A stretch of DNA of 64,000 nt from Robiginitalea sediminis (lineage in GTDB: Bacteria; Bacteroidota; Bacteroidia; Flavobacteriales; Flavobacteriaceae): contig NZ_NGNR01000002.1 of assembly GCF_002198115.1 (NCBI RefSeq), forward strand, positions 248,001 through 312,000, written 5' to 3'. The position numbers and the translations under genes were made by a program. The notes below the pieces were generated by a model. That model saw nothing but the letters and a program-made list of their open reading frames with translations. It was not told the DNA's origin and made no database searches. Positions 9,073-17,498 of this stretch are shown piece by piece; the first letter of the stretch is position 1, and every line of letters begins with the position of its first letter.

Positions 9073-9396
9073 ATTATGTTACGCTATCGGCTCCGAAGTA
9101 TAACGGAATATTTTCAGCATAAGTATCCCCGTGTGACAGGAACCCGGACTATTGTGTGTTCCGATTCGCTAAACGGGAGTAGCCCTCCCGAAGCTGCTGC
9201 TTCATCAGACTCATCATATATAGCGAACGCGGAGGTAAACGCCCTCTTTGCTACCGGGTCTTAGTGTCGTCCACTAAGGTACGAATGCCATCTGGCTTTC
9301 ATGGAAAAAGGGATCTGATAATCGACGATAATCGCACAAAATCAGATTATTAGCCCTTGAGAACCCTATCCATAATCAGGTTAAGCAGCCCGACGC
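9073..9396. other. Structured intergenic region inside the polysaccharide operon
   Basis: This 324-base gap lies between the PglC-type gene and the SDR gene in an operon whose other spacings are at most about 100 bases. It has two perfect short hairpins: CGGGAG/CTCCCG (9174-9190, five-base loop) and CTTAGTG/CACTAAG (9260-9278, five-base loop). A third, looser pairing (ATCTGAT/ATCAGAT around 9312-9347) is followed on the transcribed strand by a short T run. I found no convincing gene or TAnnTTTG promoter. It could be an untranslated RNA structure, an attenuator, or the remains of a lost gene. Confidence 0.45.
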
Positions 9397-10011
9397 TTAA
9401 GCCTTTCCCCCGGAAGAGCCCATAAACTCTTCAGCTGTTGCCTGCCCTTCTGCCGAAATACCTTCCGACCTGAGGACTTTGAGTACGGTCATCCAGAGGA
9501 TCCGCAAGTCCAGCAGGAAGGAGCGGTGGTCTACATACCAGACATCGAGGCGGAACTTCTCATCCCATGCTATGGCGTTTCTCCCGTTTACCTGAGCCCA
9601 GCCCGTAATACCGGGTCGAACCTCGTGCCGTCGCTTCTGAAAGTCATTGTACCTGGGCAGGTACCGAACGTGGAGGGGCCTTGGCCCAACCAGGCTCATA
9701 TCGCCCTTCAAGACATTAAATAACTGCGGCAATTCGTCCAGGGAGGTCTTCCGTACAAACCTGCCCACAGGGGTCAGACGTTCCCCATCCGGCAGCAGGT
9801 TACCCTGTTCATCCTTCCGGTCGTTCATGGTTTTGAATTTCACTATAGTGAAAATACGCTCGTCCTTGCCCGGCCGCTGCTGGAAGAAAAAGGGTTTCCC
9901 CTGGTTGGCTACAAGCAGCAACAACCAAATCACTACTATGACAGGACTGGCCAGGAGCAAAACCATCAGGGCTACCAGCACGTCCAGGAAATATTTTAGG
10001 GCATCGTACAT
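9397..10011 (-). CDS. PglC-type initiating phosphoglycosyl transferase
   Basis: This 204-residue protein is a small monotopic bacterial sugar transferase. It moves a phosphosugar from a UDP-sugar to undecaprenyl phosphate, starting repeat-unit assembly at the inner membrane. One hydrophobic re-entrant segment spans about 9-34. The hallmark motifs are present: [10 protein letters not shown] (41-50), VKFKTM (57-62), the catalytic Asp92-Glu93 in [19 protein letters not shown] (106-113) and [14 protein letters not shown] (132-145). It lacks the multi-TM N-terminal domain of WcaJ/WbaP enzymes, so it is PglC-like. The DegT aminotransferase and CapD-like dehydratase at 31-34 kb could supply a bacillosamine-type sugar substrate; that connection is inferred. 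Confidence 0.93.
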   Translation of the reverse strand: MYDALKYFLDVLVALMVLLLASPVIVVIWLLLLVANQGKPFFFQQRPGKDERIFTIVKFKTMNDRKDEQGNLLPDGERLTPVGRFVRKTSLDELPQLFNVLKGDMSLVGPRPLHVRYLPRYNDFQKRRHEVRPGITGWAQVNGRNAIAWDEKFRLDVWYVDHRSFLLDLRILWMTVLKVLRSEGISAEGQATAEEFMGSSGGKA

Positions 10012-10022
10012 ACGTAAACGGA

Positions 10023-11168
10023 TTAAGCAGTTACCTCATTCAGGCCCTTTTTCAGGATTTCGAGGGTCTGGCGGTTGATGATCTTAACGTCGAACTTACC
10101 AGTAGCCAGGGCATAGCTTGCATTTCCCATGCGGATGACATCTTCGGGGTTTTCCGCAAAATGGGTCATTGCATTTTTCAGCGCCCCCAAATCCCTGGAG
10201 GGGATCAGGAAGCCGTTCTCCCCGCTGGTCACCGTTTCCCTGCACCCCGGTTCATTGGTCGTAACGATGGGCAACCCCACGGAAAGGGCTTCCAGGATGG
10301 AGCGGGGCACACCCTCGCGATAATAGGTGGGCAGCACAAAAACATCGTGCTCTTTCAGGTAAGGATATATGTTTCGGGTAGGGCCTACAAAATTAAGGCT
10401 GCCCGAATGGTGCAGACGGTCTATTTTGGCTTGCAGGGCTTCAGCTCCCTTGAACTCGGGTACGTATCCGATCAGGGTAAACTGCGTGTTCGGATATTTT
10501 TCTTTGATGTACTGACAGGCCTGCAGGTATAGTTCCACCCCTTTTTCAGGGATCAGCCGTGCGATCATCACAAAGGAGACGGGGGCATCTTTTGAAGGTC
10601 TGGGCTCCCTGTATTTAAAGCGTTCCAGATTAATCCCGGAACCATTCACCACATGGCAAACCTGTTTTTTTCCAACAATCCTTTTTTGCCGAAAGAGCTC
10701 GAGATCGTCCCGGTTCTGGAATATTACCGCCCTGTTTTTGCGCAATGCAAACCGATAAAGCCTTTCGGTTACTTTTTGGAGTATCCGCGATTTAAAGGTA
10801 GACTTGCTAAAGGTAAACCCGAGTCCGGTAATCAAGGAAATGGCTGGAACACCGCTTTGCCCTGCCGCGATGGAACCATAAATGACCGGTTTTATGGTAT
10901 AGGGGAATACCAGGTCTATATGGTTATCCTGCATCAGACGCTTCAGAAAACGTATACTTTCCAGGTCCTTAAGGGGGTTTAATCCCTTCCGGGACAGGGG
11001 AATAGAGTGACAAATCGCCCCCATTGCCTCCAACTGTTCCCTGTGGTCGGCTTGGAATTCCGGGGAGGCGCAATGGACAGTATACCTGTTCGCGATAAAA
11101 TCTGCGATCAGGTCCCCCCGGAAATTGATGAGGGATTGGGATATGGAGGAGATGATGAGCAAGTTCAT
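10023..11168 (-). CDS. GT4 family glycosyltransferase, PglA-like
   Basis: This 381-residue GT-B fold retaining glycosyltransferase probably adds the second sugar to the lipid-linked primer made by the adjacent PglC-type enzyme. The N-terminal domain starts [13 protein letters not shown] and includes [14 protein letters not shown], typical of PglA/CapM-like enzymes. The C-terminal donor domain has the EX7E motif in [16 protein letters not shown] near 282-297. It lies eleven bases upstream of pglC in the operon. The pairing of a PglA-like with a PglC-like enzyme is common in N- or O-glycan and capsule loci of Bacteroidota. The sugar donor is unknown. Confidence 0.9.
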   Translation of the reverse strand: MNLLIISSISQSLINFRGDLIADFIANRYTVHCASPEFQADHREQLEAMGAICHSIPLSRKGLNPLKDLESIRFLKRLMQDNHIDLVFPYTIKPVIYGSIAAGQSGVPAISLITGLGFTFSKSTFKSRILQKVTERLYRFALRKNRAVIFQNRDDLELFRQKRIVGKKQVCHVVNGSGINLERFKYREPRPSKDAPVSFVMIARLIPEKGVELYLQACQYIKEKYPNTQFTLIGYVPEFKGAEALQAKIDRLHHSGSLNFVGPTRNIYPYLKEHDVFVLPTYYREGVPRSILEALSVGLPIVTTNEPGCRETVTSGENGFLIPSRDLGALKNAMTHFAENPEDVIRMGNASYALATGKFDVKIINRQTLEILKKGLNEVTA

Positions 11169-11195
11169 CTGCTAAGAGCTGGTTTTACGACCGGT

Positions 11196-12353
11196 TTATT
11201 CCCGGGCTTTGTTCATATAGTATTCCATCAAAAATCGGGCATTGGCCTGAATGTCATAATTGGCGTCCACTACGCCCTGGGTTGCGGATGGGTCCCGTAT
11301 ATCTCTTTTTTCCAGGATTTTAGCTGCCCATACGTCCGGATTGGTTTCCAGAGAGAGGTATTCCACCAGACCGGTTACATTGATTTCCTGTGTTACGCGG
11401 TCCGAGGCCAGGATCGGCAGCCCGGAGGCCTGGGCTTCCACCAGGGTGACGGGCAATCCTTCGTACAGGGAAGGAAAAAGAAAGACATCTGCGGCCATCA
11501 GTAATTCCGGGATGTCGGAGCGCACGCCAAGAAACCGGATGGCTTCGGAAATCCCTTTATCCGCTGCCGCCTTTCGGATGGCAGGCTGTAATTTACCTGT
11601 CCCTATGAGCAATAATCTGGCCTCCCGGTCCTTTTCCAGGAGGGCATGAAAGACGCGGATCAGGAAGTGGTGGTTCTTGGGTTCGTCAAACCTTCCAACG
11701 TGTACGACGGTCAGAGCGTCTGCGAGGCCCAAATCTTTGCGTACCTGTTTCCGTTTCTCGGGGTCGAGGGCGAAAAGGCCCGTATCGATGGCATTGGGCA
11801 GGATGGTCACGCGTTCCCGAAGCGCCTTCCCATAAAGCCAGTCCGACGCTTTTTCCCCGCAGGCAAAATAGTCGCTGGCCACCCGGCGGCAACGCCTGCG
11901 TATGTGGTGGTACATAAAGCTTTTAAGTACAAGGGCCTTGTCTGCTTCCGGACTGAAAACCCTGAAGATGGACCAGGGGTTCAAACTGGTGTGGCTATGG
12001 GAAATCCGTGTGGGGACAATCCCTTTGGCCGCCCCTAAAACCAAATAACTAAGGGCATTGAGATGGGAGTGCACAATGAGGTACTGCGCTCCGTGCTGGT
12101 CAAAGAAACGCTTTAAAGCCCGCTTATACCGGAAGTAATTCCGGGGAGATATCGCAGGCATCCGGAATATCCTCCCACCGAGGGATTCGATTTCATCATC
12201 GTATGCGCCCCGGTCCGGGCGGTGCAACAGAAAATCGAACTGTACTTTTGTACGGTCAATATTCCTGTAGTAATTCATAACCATGGTTTCCGCACCACCC
12301 CGGTTCATAGTGGTTAAAACCTGTAATACCCTTATGGGGTTATTCGAATCCAT
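11196..12353 (-). CDS. GT4 family glycosyltransferase, EpsF-like
   Basis: This 385-residue GT-B enzyme starts RVLQVLTTMNRGGAETM, a hallmark of the EpsF/GT4 group in exopolysaccharide loci. The donor domain includes VHVGRFDEPKNH (about 219-230), the EX7E motif in EGLPVTLVEAQASGLP near 295-310, and a C-terminal helix. It should extend the lipid-linked repeat unit in the cytoplasm. It is three bases from the next GT4 gene upstream and 27 bases from the PglA-like gene downstream. Linkage and donor cannot be assigned. Confidence 0.9.
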   Translation of the reverse strand: MDSNNPIRVLQVLTTMNRGGAETMVMNYYRNIDRTKVQFDFLLHRPDRGAYDDEIESLGGRIFRMPAISPRNYFRYKRALKRFFDQHGAQYLIVHSHLNALSYLVLGAAKGIVPTRISHSHTSLNPWSIFRVFSPEADKALVLKSFMYHHIRRRCRRVASDYFACGEKASDWLYGKALRERVTILPNAIDTGLFALDPEKRKQVRKDLGLADALTVVHVGRFDEPKNHHFLIRVFHALLEKDREARLLLIGTGKLQPAIRKAAADKGISEAIRFLGVRSDIPELLMAADVFLFPSLYEGLPVTLVEAQASGLPILASDRVTQEINVTGLVEYLSLETNPDVWAAKILEKRDIRDPSATQGVVDANYDIQANARFLMEYYMNKARE

Positions 12354-12356
12354 GCT

Positions 12357-13481
12357 TCAATGCTGGGGTTTGGTATCGTTCAGAACTTCCCGGATGAGGG
12401 TTTTCCAGGAATGGCCCACCTGTTCCAGGGAAAATTTATCCATGGCCAATGGAGCGTTTTGTTGGTATTTCCGCCTCAGGCCCTCATCTGACATCAGCTC
12501 CTTCAGGGACTCTACCATTTTGGCGGGTTGTTGATCCGGGACCAACACCCCGTTTTCGCCTCCGGCGATCACATCTGATGGCCCGGAGACGCAGTCGTAT
12601 GAAATACAAGCGATCCCCTGGGACATCGCCTCCAGCAACACCATGGGTAATCCTTCAAAACGGGAAGGGAGGATAAAGATTTCCGCACATCGGAGGAGTT
12701 CCTGTACATCGGAACGAATCCCCATAAACTCGATTTGCCCTTTTAGCCCGTGTTTCTGTACCAGGGATTCCAAAAGGGCTTTTCCCTGGTCACCGCCGCC
12801 TACCATTTTAAGTTTCCATTCCGGAAAGTGGGGCAAAACCTCCGCCATAATGGGGATGAGGTTGTCGTACCCCTTCTGGTGATACCGGTTAAGACTGCCA
12901 ATGGACAGGATTTCCCTTCTTCGGGTATGGCCGGCAGGTGCATTAAATAACGGAAAGGTGCAGGGATTGGGCATTACCACAACCCGCCTGTTCTTCTTCC
13001 GGAAATGTTCCAGGTCATATCCGGTCAGGATGGTAACTGCTTTCGGAATGCGGTACAGGTAATTCCAGAGGAACCTTTGCCAGCGGGAATTGTTTGCCTT
13101 GTGGTTATTGTGTTCGGAAACGATAAGTGGGATTCCGTAAAAGAAGGCAACCGGAATAGTCAGGTAGCCCAACAAGTCGATGTGGGAGCTCATGACATCC
13201 GGCCTGTTCTTCTTTTTGCGGTAAAACCAGAGCAATTGGAAGAACCCGTTAACAACTACCGACCGGAACAGGAAAACCCGGTGCAGCCGAACCCGTTCTA
13301 CCCGCTCGTCCAAAGGATAGGCATCCTCTCCCTGAAAGGTTATGACGCGAACCCTGTAAGCCGGGTCCTGGCACAGGTGGTTGGCCAACAGGGAGATGAC
13401 GCGTTCGGCACCCCCGGCAGTCATCTTGTTGATGAGGAAGTCTACCCGTGTTACGGACGGAGCCATTTTAAGGTCAGCCAT
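12357..13481 (-). CDS. GT4 family glycosyltransferase (paralogue of the gene at 18734)
   Basis: I choose the ATG at 13481 (MADLKMAPSVTRVDFLIN, 374 residues) because a start further upstream would overlap cysN. The N-terminal GGAERVISLL loop, the SEHNNH motif, the PNPCTF stretch and the EX7E segment EGLPMVLLEAMSQG near 275-288 mark a GT4 enzyme of the AmsD/WbtD-like group. The gene at 18734-19810 shares all of these in the same order, so the two are clear paralogues. They bracket the sulfate-activation module and polymerase, suggesting duplication followed by insertion or rearrangement. It probably adds a similar donor sugar at a different position of the repeat unit. Confidence 0.9.
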   Translation of the reverse strand: MADLKMAPSVTRVDFLINKMTAGGAERVISLLANHLCQDPAYRVRVITFQGEDAYPLDERVERVRLHRVFLFRSVVVNGFFQLLWFYRKKKNRPDVMSSHIDLLGYLTIPVAFFYGIPLIVSEHNNHKANNSRWQRFLWNYLYRIPKAVTILTGYDLEHFRKKNRRVVVMPNPCTFPLFNAPAGHTRRREILSIGSLNRYHQKGYDNLIPIMAEVLPHFPEWKLKMVGGGDQGKALLESLVQKHGLKGQIEFMGIRSDVQELLRCAEIFILPSRFEGLPMVLLEAMSQGIACISYDCVSGPSDVIAGGENGVLVPDQQPAKMVESLKELMSDEGLRRKYQQNAPLAMDKFSLEQVGHSWKTLIREVLNDTKPQH

Positions 13482-13491
13482 GGGAAAGGAT

Positions 13492-14748
13492 CTATACCAA
13501 CATCCCCGCCGCCACCGTCTCATTGGTGGCATCGTCTATGAGGATGATGCTCCCGGTGGTTCGGTTTTCCCTGTAATCGTCTACCATCAGGGGTTTGGTG
13601 GTTCGGATTTTTACCTTGCAGATATCATTCATGTTCAGCTCGGTATCGTCCGAAACTCGGTTTAGGGTATGGATGTCGATCTTGTAAATGACCTCCTTGA
13701 TCATAGCTTTTTGTTCGTTGGAGGTGTGCATGACCGTATACTTTGCCCTTGGCCTTGCCGGTTTGTCGTTTAGCCAGCAAAGCATGACCTCCAGGTCCTG
13801 GGTGGCTTCCGGCTGGTTGTTGGAACGCACAATCATGTCTCCCCGGCTGATATCGATATCGTCTTCCAGGGTGATGGACACAGACTGGGGGGCAAAACAC
13901 TCTTTGAGCGGGCCCTGGGCACCGTCAATCCCCTTGATGCGGGAGGTAAAGCCCGAGGGCAGCACGCAGATCTCGTCGCCCACTCGCAGTACGCCACTGG
14001 CCATGCGGCCGGCATACCCGCGATAATCGACGAATTCCTTGCTCTGTGGCCTCAGCACGGTCTGGACCGGGAAACGCGCATCCACTTTGTTGATGTCGCT
14101 GCTGATGTGCATGGTCTCCAGGGTGTGGAGCAGGGGAGCCCCCTGGTACCAGTCCATATGCTCGGAGCGGTTCACCACATTGTCCCCCAACAGGGCACTA
14201 ATGGGGATAAAACGAATGTCCGGGATCAGCATCTTAGAGGCAAATTCCTCGAACTGGTTGATGATTTTCTGGTACACATCTTCTTTGAAGTCCACCAGGT
14301 CCATCTTGTTGATACATACGATCACGTGCGGGATATTGAGCAGGGAGGCAATAAAGGCATGTCTTTTGGTCTGCTCGATGACCCCGTGGCGGGCATCCAC
14401 CAGGATAATGGCGGCATTTGCCGTAGAGGCCCCTGTCACCATGTTCCGCGTATACTGGATGTGGCCTGGGGTATCGGCAATGATGAACTTCCTTTTAGGG
14501 GTAGTGAAGTAGCGGTAGGCTACATCGATGGTAATCCCCTGTTCCCGTTCGTCCCTGAGGCCATCCGTAAAGAGGGCAAGGTCTACACCTGCGTGCCCTT
14601 TTTGCTTGCTGGTGCTTTCCACGGCCTCCAGCTGGTCTTCGAATATGGATTTGGAATCGTACAGGAGCCTTCCGATAAGGGTACTTTTCCCGTCATCGAC
14701 ACTTCCCGCAGTTGTAAATCTAAGTAATTGACTATTATTAAGTTCCAT
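13492..14748 (-). CDS. cysN: Sulfate adenylyltransferase large subunit (GTPase), CysN
   Basis: CysN is the GTPase subunit of ATP sulfurylase; with CysD it converts sulfate and ATP to APS, driven by GTP hydrolysis. The ATG at 14748 (MELNNSQLLRFTTAGSVDD) is the proper start, giving 418 residues; a longer frame upstream is unlike the family. G-protein motifs are intact: GSVDDGKS at 15-22, DTPGH at 92-96 and NKMD at 147-150, followed by EF-Tu-like beta-barrel domains. There is no fused APS kinase domain, consistent with the separate cysC gene. It lies 22 bases after cysD. In this operon APS probably feeds PAPS for polysaccharide sulfation rather than cysteine synthesis. Confidence 0.97.
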   Translation of the reverse strand: MELNNSQLLRFTTAGSVDDGKSTLIGRLLYDSKSIFEDQLEAVESTSKQKGHAGVDLALFTDGLRDEREQGITIDVAYRYFTTPKRKFIIADTPGHIQYTRNMVTGASTANAAIILVDARHGVIEQTKRHAFIASLLNIPHVIVCINKMDLVDFKEDVYQKIINQFEEFASKMLIPDIRFIPISALLGDNVVNRSEHMDWYQGAPLLHTLETMHISSDINKVDARFPVQTVLRPQSKEFVDYRGYAGRMASGVLRVGDEICVLPSGFTSRIKGIDGAQGPLKECFAPQSVSITLEDDIDISRGDMIVRSNNQPEATQDLEVMLCWLNDKPARPRAKYTVMHTSNEQKAMIKEVIYKIDIHTLNRVSDDTELNMNDICKVKIRTTKPLMVDDYRENRTTGSIILIDDATNETVAAGMLV

Positions 14749-14770
14749 AAGATGCTGTCTGTCTCCCAGT

Positions 14771-15676
14771 TTAGAAATATCCTTGTTTCTTGCGGTCTTC
14801 CATGGCGGTTTCCGAGCGCTTGTCGTCTGCGCGGTTACCGCGTTCGGTCTGCCGCATGGCGGCCACTTCCTGAACGATTTTTTCCAGGGTGTCTGCGTCG
14901 GACTCAATCCCGCCGGTAATGGTGATGTCCCCCAGGGTGCGGAACCGCACTTTCCTGGTGACGATTTCCTCTTTTCCGTCCAGAACGAGATACTCGGATT
15001 TCGGAATCCAGGAATTGTTCCGCCAGATCACTTCGCGCTCATGGGCGAAATACAGGGAGGGAATTTCAATATTTTCCCGGAGGATGTAATTCCATACATC
15101 CATCTCGGTCCAGTTACTGATCGGGAACGCACGGAAATGCTCCCCTTCGAAATACTTACCATTGAACAGGTTCCAAAGCTCTGGCCGCTGGTTTTTCGGG
15201 TCCCATTGGCCGAAGTCGTCCCGGTGGGAGAAGAAGCGTTCCTTGGCACGGGCCTTTTCCTCGTCCCGTCGGCCACCCCCAATGGCGCAATCTACCTTGT
15301 GCTCCTCTATGGCATCCAAAAGGGTAGTGATTTGCAGGGCATTCCGGGTGGCGTTCTTGCCTTTTTCCTCGGCTACGCGCCCCTGGTCGATGGATTCCTG
15401 AACCGAGCCTACAATAAGGCGTGCCCCAAGGCTCTCAATAAGGTCGTCCCGGAATTTGATGGTTTCCGGGAAATTATGCCCTGTATCTACGTGCATCAGG
15501 GCAAAAGGAATCTTGGAAGGGTAAAAGGCCTTTTTGGCCAGGTGGGTTACCACAATAGAATCTTTTCCCCCTGAAAACAGGATAACGGGGTTCTGGAATT
15601 GTGCCCATACCTCCCTGAGGATAAAAATGGCTTCGGACTCCAGTTCGTCCAGGTAATTCAGATAATATTTACTCAT
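14771..15676 (-). CDS. cysD: Sulfate adenylyltransferase small subunit, CysD
   Basis: CysD carries the catalytic site of ATP sulfurylase. The 301-residue length is normal. The PP-loop SGGKDS is at 35-40, and the conserved GGGRRDEEKARAKER segment lies around 135-150; the C-terminal region (RNKDISKL-type tail in the family) is shortened to an acidic-basic tail ending KKQGYF. The gene overlaps the end of cysC by eight bases and precedes cysN, so the three are co-translated. No sulfite-reduction genes (cysH, cysI, cysJ) lie nearby, which points to PAPS-dependent sulfation. Confidence 0.97.
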   Translation of the reverse strand: MSKYYLNYLDELESEAIFILREVWAQFQNPVILFSGGKDSIVVTHLAKKAFYPSKIPFALMHVDTGHNFPETIKFRDDLIESLGARLIVGSVQESIDQGRVAEEKGKNATRNALQITTLLDAIEEHKVDCAIGGGRRDEEKARAKERFFSHRDDFGQWDPKNQRPELWNLFNGKYFEGEHFRAFPISNWTEMDVWNYILRENIEIPSLYFAHEREVIWRNNSWIPKSEYLVLDGKEEIVTRKVRFRTLGDITITGGIESDADTLEKIVQEVAAMRQTERGNRADDKRSETAMEDRKKQGYF

Positions 15677-16268
15677 GGTTGAGTGCTAGTTTAGGCTTGA
15701 TATTTTGATAAATAGCATTTACCGCAGCTTCGATACTCAGCTGGTCTGTAATTTCTATATCCGGATTTTTAGGAGCTTCATAAGGAGCCGAAATCCCAGT
15801 CATGTTTTTTATTTCGCCCCGGCGCGCCTTGGCGTAAAGGCCTTTAACATCCCGTGCCTCGCAGACTTCCAGGCTGGTGTTGACGAATACCTCCACATAG
15901 TGATCTGCTCCCACCAGTTGCCGGATGGCTTCCCGGTCCTTGTTATAAGGTGCCACGAATGCAGCCAGGGCCACCAGGCCTGCGTCGACAAAAAGGTTGG
16001 CCACCTCTCCTATCCTGCGGATGTTTTCTTCCCGGTCTTCGGGGCTGAAGGACAGATTTTTGTTGATGCCCTTGCGCACATTATCTCCATCCAGCACATA
16101 GGTATGTATGCCTTCTGCATGCAGTTTTTGTTCCAGGGCGTTGGCTATGGTAGACTTACCGCTGCCGGAAAGGCCGGTAAAAAAAACGAGGAAGGAACGG
16201 TGCCCTTTGGACAAACGCCTTTCCTTCCGGGTAATGCCGTACGTATGCGGGACGATGTTCTCGCTCAT
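15669..16268 (-). CDS. cysC: Adenylylsulfate kinase, CysC
   Basis: CysC phosphorylates APS at the 3' position with ATP to give PAPS, the universal sulfuryl donor. This 199-residue protein has the P-loop GLSGSGKST at 32-40, the DGDNVR motif at 60-65, and the PAPS/APS-binding stretch with DREENIRRIGEVA near 78-90. It overlaps the DUF2061 gene upstream as ATGA and cysD downstream by eight bases. A stand-alone kinase is typical of Bacteroidota that sulfate surface glycans. Confidence 0.97.
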   Translation of the reverse strand: MSENIVPHTYGITRKERRLSKGHRSFLVFFTGLSGSGKSTIANALEQKLHAEGIHTYVLDGDNVRKGINKNLSFSPEDREENIRRIGEVANLFVDAGLVALAAFVAPYNKDREAIRQLVGADHYVEVFVNTSLEVCEARDVKGLYAKARRGEIKNMTGISAPYEAPKNPDIEITDQLSIEAAVNAIYQNIKPKLALNHE

Positions 16269-16687
16269 TGAAGCTCTTTTTTACCACGCCTGATACCCAG
16301 GCCAAAATTGATTTTATACCAGGCCCTTTCGTGCAGATAATACAGGATCATCTTGGAGAGGACCTCCACAAGTCCGATTTTCACCCCGGTGAGGGGGTTG
16401 CCTGAAATGATCCAGGAGAGGACCACGGTATCCATGGTTCCTATCATCCGCCAGGAAACGGTTTTAAGCAAGTGCCGTTTCTGGCTTTCCGGCATGGAGA
16501 CCCGGAACCAGAGTCGCTCGTGCAGGTAGTACAGGAGCATTTTGGTAACGACTTCCGAAAAACCGATTTTCAGGCCTGTAAGGGGGTTGCCCGTAATGAA
16601 CCAGGAGATGAGGATGGTATCGATGGTACCGACGACCCTCCAGGTTATGGTTTTGGCGATATGTCGTTTGTACGAGGTATCGGACAT
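16265..16687 (-). CDS. Duplicated DUF2061 membrane protein linked to sulfate activation
   Basis: The 140-residue protein is two tandem copies of the DUF2061 unit, about 5-62 and 70-130. Each has the pattern K-T-I/V-[ST]-W-R-[VM]-[VI]-G-T-[IM]-D-T, a hydrophobic segment with ISGNPLTG, then a second hydrophobic segment ending YYLHER. Both copies are hydrophobic enough to make two membrane segments each. DUF2061 has no known biochemical role that I can state; it is often found with cysDNC or cysQ genes. It overlaps both cysC (ATGA) and cysQ (TAATG), so it is wired into the PAPS module. A role in sulfate or PAP/PAPS handling at the membrane is a guess. Confidence 0.9.
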   Translation of the reverse strand: MSDTSYKRHIAKTITWRVVGTIDTILISWFITGNPLTGLKIGFSEVVTKMLLYYLHERLWFRVSMPESQKRHLLKTVSWRMIGTMDTVVLSWIISGNPLTGVKIGLVEVLSKMILYYLHERAWYKINFGLGIRRGKKELQ

Positions 16688-17496
16688 TACTTGCGAACGA
16701 GAAAATACGGGTTCAATAGGTTTTCCTTATTGTATTTCAGAGGCCCTGCGGTATCCTGTGCGATTACCTTGAGGCCAACAGCCTCTGCAATCGCGCTTCC
16801 GGCTGCCGTATCCCACTCCATGGTTGGGGCGTACCGGGGGTACACATCGGCGAGCCCTTCGGCCACCAGGCAAAATTTAAGTGAACTGCCTTTACTGACT
16901 ATTTCCACTGCATGGTAGTTGGGGCGGATCGACTCAATAAATGCCTCTGTTTCGGCATTCATATGGGACCGGCTGCCTACCACTCTCACCAGTTCACTTT
17001 TCTCGGGGGCCGGATGAATCCGGTCCGCCTCTCCAAAGAACGCGCCTTGGGCCTGATGATTGTCATCCAATACGGTTTTGTACGACTTACCTTTTCGCAC
17101 ATCTCCGTAGTACAATTCCCGGCTTACCGGTACGTAAATGACCCCAAAGATAGGACTTCCTCCATGGCAGAGTGCAATATTTACGGTAAACTCGCCATTT
17201 TTCTTGATGAATTCCTTGGTGCCGTCCAGCGGATCGACAATCCAACAGGTTTTCCAGTTTTTCCGCTCAGAAAAAGGGAGTTGTTTGTTTTCCTCGCTAA
17301 TAATGGGGTACTCCGTTTGGGATAAAAAATCCATTATTACGGCGTTGGAGGCCTGGTCCGCTATGGTAAGGGGGGAGTCGTCCGCCTTGGCTTCGACCTG
17401 GAAGTCCCTGTCGGACTCGTAGATTTCTAGGATGGCTTTTCCGGCTTCGACAGCGGCTTTCAGGGCGTGCAAAAATGTGGACTGTGAGTTGTTCAA
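16687..17496 (-). CDS. cysQ: 3'(2'),5'-bisphosphate nucleotidase, CysQ
   Basis: CysQ hydrolyses PAP, the by-product of every PAPS-dependent sulfotransferase, to AMP and phosphate, relieving product inhibition. The 269-residue sequence has the lithium-sensitive phosphatase motifs: EEN at 68-70, WIVDPLDGTKEF at 85-96 and EWDTAAGSAI near 225-234. The start codon is TTG at 17496; no nearby ATG fits. It lies two bases after the Wzy-like gene and overlaps DUF2061. Its presence completes a PAPS-making and PAP-removing unit inside the polysaccharide operon. Confidence 0.96.
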   Translation of the reverse strand: MNNSQSTFLHALKAAVEAGKAILEIYESDRDFQVEAKADDSPLTIADQASNAVIMDFLSQTEYPIISEENKQLPFSERKNWKTCWIVDPLDGTKEFIKKNGEFTVNIALCHGGSPIFGVIYVPVSRELYYGDVRKGKSYKTVLDDNHQAQGAFFGEADRIHPAPEKSELVRVVGSRSHMNAETEAFIESIRPNYHAVEIVSKGSSLKFCLVAEGLADVYPRYAPTMEWDTAAGSAIAEAVGLKVIAQDTAGPLKYNKENLLNPYFLVRK

Positions 17497-17498
17497 TG

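Noticed and set aside
9076-9264. 62-residue plus-strand frame in the operon gap, and a minus-strand stretch reading like AIYDESDEAAASGG
   Set aside because: Neither has a start with spacing that fits, nor a recognisable family; the minus-strand stretch could be a gene remnant but I cannot support it.
14783-15574. 263-residue plus-strand frame opposite cysD
   Set aside because: CysD is intact and complete; the opposite frame has no motif or plausible ribosome site.
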